Shown here: piece after piece, positions 23,166 through 28,625 of the stretch
How the letters are laid out: each line of letters begins with the position of its first letter
How positions within the stretch are numbered: the first letter of the stretch is position 1
Source of the DNA: Echinostoma caproni
Taxonomy: Eukaryota > Platyhelminthes > Trematoda > Plagiorchiida > Echinostomatidae
Reading direction: 5' to 3'
NCBI GenBank assembly: GCA_900618425.1
Contig: UZAN01044371.1
Span: forward strand, 7,948-36,572
DNA length: 28,625 bases
Position numbers and translations under genes: made by a program
Notes under the pieces: generated by a model
Database searches by the model: none
What the model was told of the DNA's origin: nothing
What the model saw: only the letters and a program-made list of their open reading frames with translations

Positions 23166-24732
23166 ACGCCGATCCACGGGGAATGAGAAAAAAATGGAAT
23201 CCACGAACATTCTGATCACACACAGCCATCAAAAACGAATTTGTGGGTGCCCACAAGAACACCGTACCCGCATTTAATTACTTGCAATTGGGCGGTGAAT
23301 AAACCGTAGAGTCAACCCAACTGTACAATAGAAATTTATTATTTGGAACACGTTTTGAAGTTCGTTGACCAATAACCACCGTTTCGTTTTGGGGATGAAA
23401 TGGCAATCGGTTAATTTGTCTCAGAAAGCCTAGTAACAATAAATGGAGTATAGTTCTTTCTCCTTTCATGCTGCACAATCCAGCACGGACTACGTGAGCT
23501 TTTTATATAGGAAATGTAATCGTTAGCTACGTTTAGAGCCCATAAATACCATCGACCTCGTGACTCGGGTTTCCTAATGAAGATCATTTCAAAGTGGTTG
23601 TTTTCACTCCATTACCTATCCTTACGAAAATACACAAATGCTTGCTATTGATCATATTTGTCTTGTATCACGTATAAACTTGCTAAATAATGTAACAAAT
23701 GAAATAATCAGTGCGGATCAAAAGTTGTTGATTTATTGAACTGTGTCAAGTATAATTCCAGAACATTCTAGGAACTTAGCTGAAGCAAGACTCGCTGATA
23801 AAAGGCATGATGAGTCGCGCTATATCAAAAAGTGAACATCAAAGTATCTCTGTTCTTCAAAAGCTGGGACGACTCGAAGTTGTCATAAAGTTGGAGGTAT
23901 ATTGAAAACCTTTGAGAACATCCAGAGATTTGCTTTCGGGAATCTCCTGAAGCCCAACGAAAGAAAGACAAAACCGTGCGCAGCGACCAAGCGTGAACAT
24001 TCAAACAGTTGACGGTATTTTCCGATGAAATACGATTGAATCACATCTATGTTTCCTAGGGGTTTATCCAAATTGAATGGTAATATACATGGATCGTAGA
24101 AACCCAACCCCGAATAGGATTGGTGATTTAATCATATGTATTTCTTAATCAAGATATTTAAGAAGTTCATTTGACTTACTACAAGACAAATAATGTGTAC
24201 CACAATTTTCCCATCGGAGTTTTATTCTGTGCCCTTTTAGGCTTTAAAATATCCCAAACGTACAAGAGAGCCCTACGGTATTGTGCCCTCCCCTTACGTT
24301 TGGACAGCAATAGGCAATTTTGTCAGGAAAAAAAACGGATTTTGTTCGTCGTTTATTGATTACCAAGCGGGTTTTATTGCACTACCGGTAGCAACTCCCC
24401 TTTGACGATCGTTGTCTGCATTTTCACCGCAAACGTGTTTCGCACGATACGGGTGGAGCACAAAACTAGACCAAAACAGCTGTCGGGGATTCATTTTTAC
24501 GAAAGAGCGTAGACCTCTTAGCACAGATAGCAATCATGACCACGTAGTGTCAGGCACTGAACTGAAGACGAAAGACTTAATGAATACATACCCTTTACTA
24601 AAAACAATAGAGAAAGTGATTTTAAAACTCAATCAGCAGCCAGTCAGGAATATGCATCATAGTGTAAGTTAATTTACGACCCTATGAACGTTCTCTCTCC
24701 ACAGCTGCCCCAAACCTAACTGAAGCCTACGA

Positions 24733-24795
24733 CCAACGGATCTGTGCGCTACCGGACGAGTTTCAACTTAGCCCTTTTCACCTCAGATCCGTTGG
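24733..24795. repeat. 12-base perfect inverted repeat with 39-base spacer
   Basis: CCAACGGATCTG at 24733-24744 is the exact reverse complement of CAGATCCGTTGG at 24784-24795. A perfect 12-base pair this close is unlikely by chance in a window of this size. Complementarity does not extend outward. It could be the stem of a foldback structure or the remnant of a small inverted-repeat element. No transposase or target duplication is visible. Confidence 0.75.
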
Positions 24796-25446
24796 ATGCG
24801 CACTAACTTACTAAACTAATGATCATGAGCATGTAAAAGAGATTCTCAGGACACAACAATGTGTCACCCTTCGTGGAGTGCTCAGTCATTATCCCATACA
24901 TCATGAGACCATCAGCATCAGCTGGAGGTGGTAGTGTTTGGCTGTGCTCTAGGGCTAGAGACACATTTCAGTGTGAAAAAAATCGAATGGTATCGAGAAG
25001 ACCAACGTGTGCCAAACACTCCGCTTGGAGTTAACTAAACGTGAGAAAAAGCTCGTTTATTGTCCGTAGTCACAGTTGTGTATTCGACAGAGAGCAATTC
25101 GCTTGACACCTTCTTGTTCTATAGGACAATATTTGACTAGTAATGATGACCAAATTGTTTAGGAAGTGCGAAAGTGCTGGACCGCGTTTGAATAAAAAAA
25201 ATATTGATGCTACGTTCCCAGTTCATCGTTAGAAACAGCCACGGTTGTGGCAATGAGCAAACAGAAATTCCGCAATGTTGAGCTTATTTTAATTTTTCTT
25301 TTATCATCTTAAACAGTATATAAAGTAAACAACAACAAATAACTGGAATTTACATAGGAAATAAAGTGTCAACCAAAGCGAATTTCGCCTCAAATTAATG
25401 AAAAAGGGATCGATGGAAATTCTTTCCAATCGATGATTGACCAAAA

Positions 25447-25578
25447 ATCAAACTATTGATCAGAACGGAAATCCCTGGCATGTTATCAAGTCAAGAATTT
25501 TTCGAACTAGTACCGGGTATATCTGAGCACCAAGCTATAAAGATAGGACTCCGTGGCCTAGATCGTTTTCTGCCAAAG
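25447..25578 (+). pseudogene. Possible LINE endonuclease (APE-type) C-terminal scrap
   Basis: The plus-strand frame from 25447 is open for 43 codons to a TAA at 25579-25581. It contains LVPGISEHQAIKI at about 25507-25545. Many non-LTR retrotransposon endonucleases end in a conserved string of the form LPGISDH followed by small and hydrophobic residues, where Asp-His are catalytic. Here the Asp is Glu, so the copy would be dead. The next residues (RGLDRFLPK) fit the basic linker that often follows. The match is short, and nothing upstream reads as endonuclease, so this is a tentative call. Larger frames on both strands over 25491-25812 are not recognised. Confidence 0.3.
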
Positions 25579-26304
25579 TAAGAGGACGAAAAGCCAACAA
25601 ACGGGTCGATGAACCACTGCCAGCTTAGTAAGGGAGGGCTGGTTAAAAATCTTGATTCCAAAACACTCAAGAAGAGGCGCACGAACCACAAAATAACCGT
25701 CCTCGTTATGGCAGTGATCGTCAGCTCGATTGGGTCTAGAGGTATATTTGGCGGAAGGGACATTTGGCTCTGTCCGAAGGGTATAAGATCCGATGAACTG
25801 TACACTCCCTAAGAAAGTTCACTTGCAACCTACAGTCATCATGCCCTCGAGCAAATCGTTCACCGATTTTCTAACAAAAATCATTGAATCGTGACTTATT
25901 TGACACAATCTGAACTCAGACCTGTGTGAAACAAATATATGCCTGGGATATTAATCGGGAATTCGGAATGCTTCAGTAAAAACCAGATCTACCTACATTG
26001 TCTTTAGTTCTTACAGCCCTGCTACATAGGTTACTCGTATTTCTGTGTCCTTCACTTCAGTCAAACGTACGCGAACGAAGCACGATCGGGCGTGAATGTC
26101 ATACTTTGAAAATGATTGAATGCATTATTTGCTACTTATTTATCCCTGTGTCTGTCCATATCGCAAGTTTTACCAATAGATACAATCATGTCTTATCACC
26201 GTATTGGTCCGGAAATTACTATGAGAACACACGTGCAGGAGAAATTAATTGTATTCTTATATTAATCTTTGAAGTAGCAAAAATCATGGAAGTAAGTGAC
26301 TTAT
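25579..26304. other. Stretch without a recognised gene
   Basis: An open stretch at 26017-26287 is bounded by an acceptor-like string (TTAGTTCTTACAG) and a donor-like string (GGAAGTAAGT), but it has no recognised domain. It directly abuts the Penelope-like relic. No reverse transcriptase palm motifs of that element were found here, so the relic appears truncated near 26305. Confidence 0.45.
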
Positions 26305-26690
26305 AAACACGAGTTTTACCCAAAGGTAACAGGCACACCACTAATGAGAAAATACAATAAAGACGGTTTACCTAAACTGGTTTCATCTATGGTTATCTGT
26401 TACAATCATGTATTTAGCGCAACCTACATTGACGGAACACCGAGGCAACTAGCCCAGCAGATTAAAGAGCACACTGTCCCCGCTGAATTAGACGTGGCAG
26501 AAAAAGTGTCACAGGAAACGCTATTCCTGCACACCTAGTCGACTTGAGTACCACCTCAAACATCGAAGTCGTTGCGTCTCCACACACCCTGACGACTGCA
26601 GAAGCGAATGTCTCTCGTTTGTTACACCCAATCTATGTGTGAACAAAGCAGATTGATCCATTCTACTCAACTGTCATGTCCGATTACACT
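26305..26690 (+). pseudogene. Penelope-like element, C-terminal GIY-YIG endonuclease relic
   Basis: The plus-strand frame at 26296-26538 reads GTPLMRKYNKDGLPKLVSS, the linker pattern that precedes the endonuclease in Penelope-like elements. It then gives VICYNHVFSATYIDGTPRQL and, soon after, IKEH. This matches the GIY-YIG domain pattern of these elements (VY-C-C-A-YIG-T-R-L--R-KEH), with the second motif changed to YID and the cysteines mostly lost. The frame is lost near 26518. The next frame continues with IPAHLVD, then a VVASPHTLTTAEA segment and LLHPIYV, equivalent to the HL-D and AEA-(I/L)-KP blocks at the end of such proteins. A TGA at 26640-26642 interrupts it before TKQ. The reverse transcriptase is absent. 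It is a 5'-truncated, dead copy. Family-level naming is not possible from this fragment. Confidence 0.65.
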
Positions 26691-28625
26691 GTTGTGGTCA
26701 CCTAGTAGTGGAAAACGCGTCCCATCATTCACCCAAAACCCTTCTCCAACCAATCACTGTGACCTTTGAGTAACTGAATGTCTACCCTATTTCAACTTAT
26801 CACGTCGTTTTATAATCCCTACTGAGTATAGAAGATGAATCACTAAAGCAGTCGTTTGCCGCCGAACGCGAGTTTTTGTTTCGGAATAAGCGTTTCTGAA
26901 CTATCGTTAACAACTTTTCAAATGTTGTATACGTTTGTTCCCGTTTACTCCATATACAGAAGTTCAAAGATAAGATTCCGATAGAATATCGCCAACCAAT
27001 AAACGGGTATTTAGTGAGATGGTGCCGCAGTGGGTTATTCGCTTTCATCCAACGTGCTTTGGACCCTGTGGTCCGACCTTCAACCCCCACCACCGCCCCT
27101 CAACATTGGTGGCAGATAGCCTCACTGTCGGCTCAGCACCACCCGTAACATTAGCGGGGTCTTATGTGGTTCACCACTAATAGCCATGGGCTTAGGTTAC
27201 CGGTGGCCATAACGACTACGGTGTTCACCGTGTCTTCTGTTGTTCATCGCAGAAGGGTGTGTTAAAAAAAATCATAGCAGATTTTAAACTCATTAAAGAC
27301 AATATGGTTTGCATCATGCGGTCTCCACCGCCGATCTACACTCACTGACTTCAGTTACTAATTTACAGACCAATGGAACACAAGATTATCGTATTCGAAA
27401 ACACGCACACAGTCAAGAAACGTTTGATTTCAATGAGATGCCTCATCCAAATGCAAAATGTACCAGAGCTAGACTGTCTGTTTCACATTGAATATTATCG
27501 GCCGAGGCAGGTAAATTTAATTAAAACCGAGTCAAATTCGACGTTCTCATGTAACTTGGTAGATCAATGGTAACATGGTTATGCAATAATTGAATACCAG
27601 CACTTCTATAACGTTACAGTTGCCCGCAATTTCCCAATTAGTTTCAAACATTTTAAAATGGTAATTGTAACGTTCAGTCTTCCAAAAATAGATTGTCACA
27701 ATAATTCCCTCTTGTTGGGAAAATTGCATCACTTGTTTGGCGTGCAATTGGAAATATTCTACGAATCTATCTTATCTATTGGACTTTAGCATTAGTGCAC
27801 GTATAATTGATCAATAGATGGCTAACAAAGAAAGAATACGGCCAAAACGTAGACAAAAATGTTCATCTTTCTCTTGGGTAAATCAATCACCGATGCTATC
27901 CGGTAGCCAACATTATTTCATACATGAGGCTTTTATAGTTATTGATCGACCAGACCAACCAAAGAGAGGAAATAAAAAAAAAAAACACGGAAACCGTTTG
28001 CAATTATGTCCATTGTAAAAAGTCACTCAATCACTTTGTTCGACATGCGGGCAAATGGCAGATAAATGAAACTGGATAGCATGAGATAAGAGCTTCCCAG
28101 AGTTGACGAAGAGGTCAGATCCACATACAGAGAAGCTTTAATTAACAAACTTGCTTATAAAATATGTCTCCTTCACAAATTTTAGTCTCAAAGGAATTCC
28201 TAATCGGACTAGAACTGCATTCGACCATTTAAAAGACTACTTTGAAGCAGATGCTTGCAATTAATGATTGCAACTGATAGAACAATACTCGCGAATAAAT
28301 AAAACATTCACTCCACCGATTATTAAATCAATTGCTGATTTGTCCTGATGAAACCAGTGGATACATGTTAACCTAGTGTGTCATATCATTTATTAAACTG
28401 TCCTAGTTTGTCATTTTCTTCTTCATATTTTCTCACTATTGTGATTTTGTCATTTGGTTAAAATAAGTAGAACTTCTGAGCACAAGAAACTCAGGGTGTT
28501 CCGTTTCAGGAGTCTCTATTGTCATATAAACTTTAATCAGCATGATTGGGAAGCCCACTCCATTCTGGGAAGAGGTAATTATAGTTTTATTGTGCAAACT
28601 CAAGATCAGATGTGTTGCAACGTAA
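26691..28625. other. Non-coding stretch, no gene recognised
   Basis: A C-rich patch at about 27050-27110 includes GGACC-CTGT-GGTCC at 27061-27074. A run of twelve A lies at 27974-27985. The open stretch at 27370-27509 is bounded by an acceptor-like TTTACAG and a donor-like CAGGTAAAT, but it resembles nothing known and its phase does not fit other open stretches nearby. The short frame at 27818-28018 is likewise unrecognised. Confidence 0.5.

Larger units (their letters stand above)
22700..25446. other. Non-coding stretch, no gene recognised
   Basis: This stretch holds the (AAAC)n run at 23139-23165 and a 12-base inverted repeat at 24733-24795, listed separately. An open frame at 24412-24672 (plus) ends next to a GTAAGT donor-like string, but it has no recognisable domain and no partner exon in a matching phase. 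CTCTAG-GG-CTAGAG at 24947-24960 is another small palindrome. Confidence 0.5.

Noticed and set aside
27050..27130. Possible retroviral-type primer binding site (ATTGGTGGCAGA)
   Set aside because: There is no long terminal repeat pair, no polypurine tract and no gag-pol coding sequence nearby.
24412..27509. A possible three-exon gene on the plus strand from open stretches ending at 24663, 26017-26287 and 27370-27509, each with good splice-like edges
   Set aside because: The phases do not chain. The first ends in phase 0, but the second is open only with two leading bases. The second ends in phase 0, but the third is open to its donor only with one leading base. No stretch has a recognisable domain.
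1..28625. CRISPR arrays, bacterial operons, terminators or rRNA genes
   Set aside because: There are no regularly spaced direct repeats, no closely packed long reading frames and no rRNA-like blocks. Sequence character is that of an animal nuclear genome.

Overview
The window looks like non-coding DNA from a metazoan nuclear genome: AT-rich, dense in microsatellites, without operons, ribosome-binding sites or tightly packed genes, and with only short unrelated reading frames in all six frames. Its mobile-element relics (a LINE reverse transcriptase tail and a Penelope-like GIY-YIG tail) have a flavour that fits a flatworm, perhaps a trematode, but nothing here proves the taxon. No complete protein-coding gene could be recognised. 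The window is best read as intergenic or deep intronic sequence filled with old transposon remains.

Layout. 1-3994: no gene seen, two short perfect palindromes. 3995-4825: copy A of an old dispersed repeat. 4826-9361: no gene seen, G-rich tracts, an AAT-rich stretch and both ambiguous bases (6093, 8529). 9362-9643, minus strand: C-terminal part of a LINE reverse transcriptase. 10351-11318: a cluster of simple repeats. 11319-13929: no recognised gene, one palindrome and one candidate terminal exon. 13930-13972: a tRNA-like A-box start that runs directly into eleven C. 13973-17631: no recognised gene, but the longest open frame of the window (14445-14936). 17632-18480: copy B of the dispersed repeat, in the opposite orientation to copy A. 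18481-21650: no recognised gene, with two weak exon candidates. 21671-23165: CA, GACA, CAT and AAAC microsatellites. 24733-24795: a 12-base perfect inverted repeat. 25447-25578: a possible LINE endonuclease scrap. 26305-26690: a 5'-truncated, frameshifted Penelope-like element tail carrying a decayed GIY-YIG domain. 26691-28625: no gene seen.

The strongest new observation is that 3995-4825 (plus) and 17632-18480 (minus) align along most of their length. They form an ancient repeat family, not protein-coding in any frame I could follow, and I could not assign it to a class. I found no evidence of an undescribed functional system; genes acting together cannot be described because no intact gene is visible.
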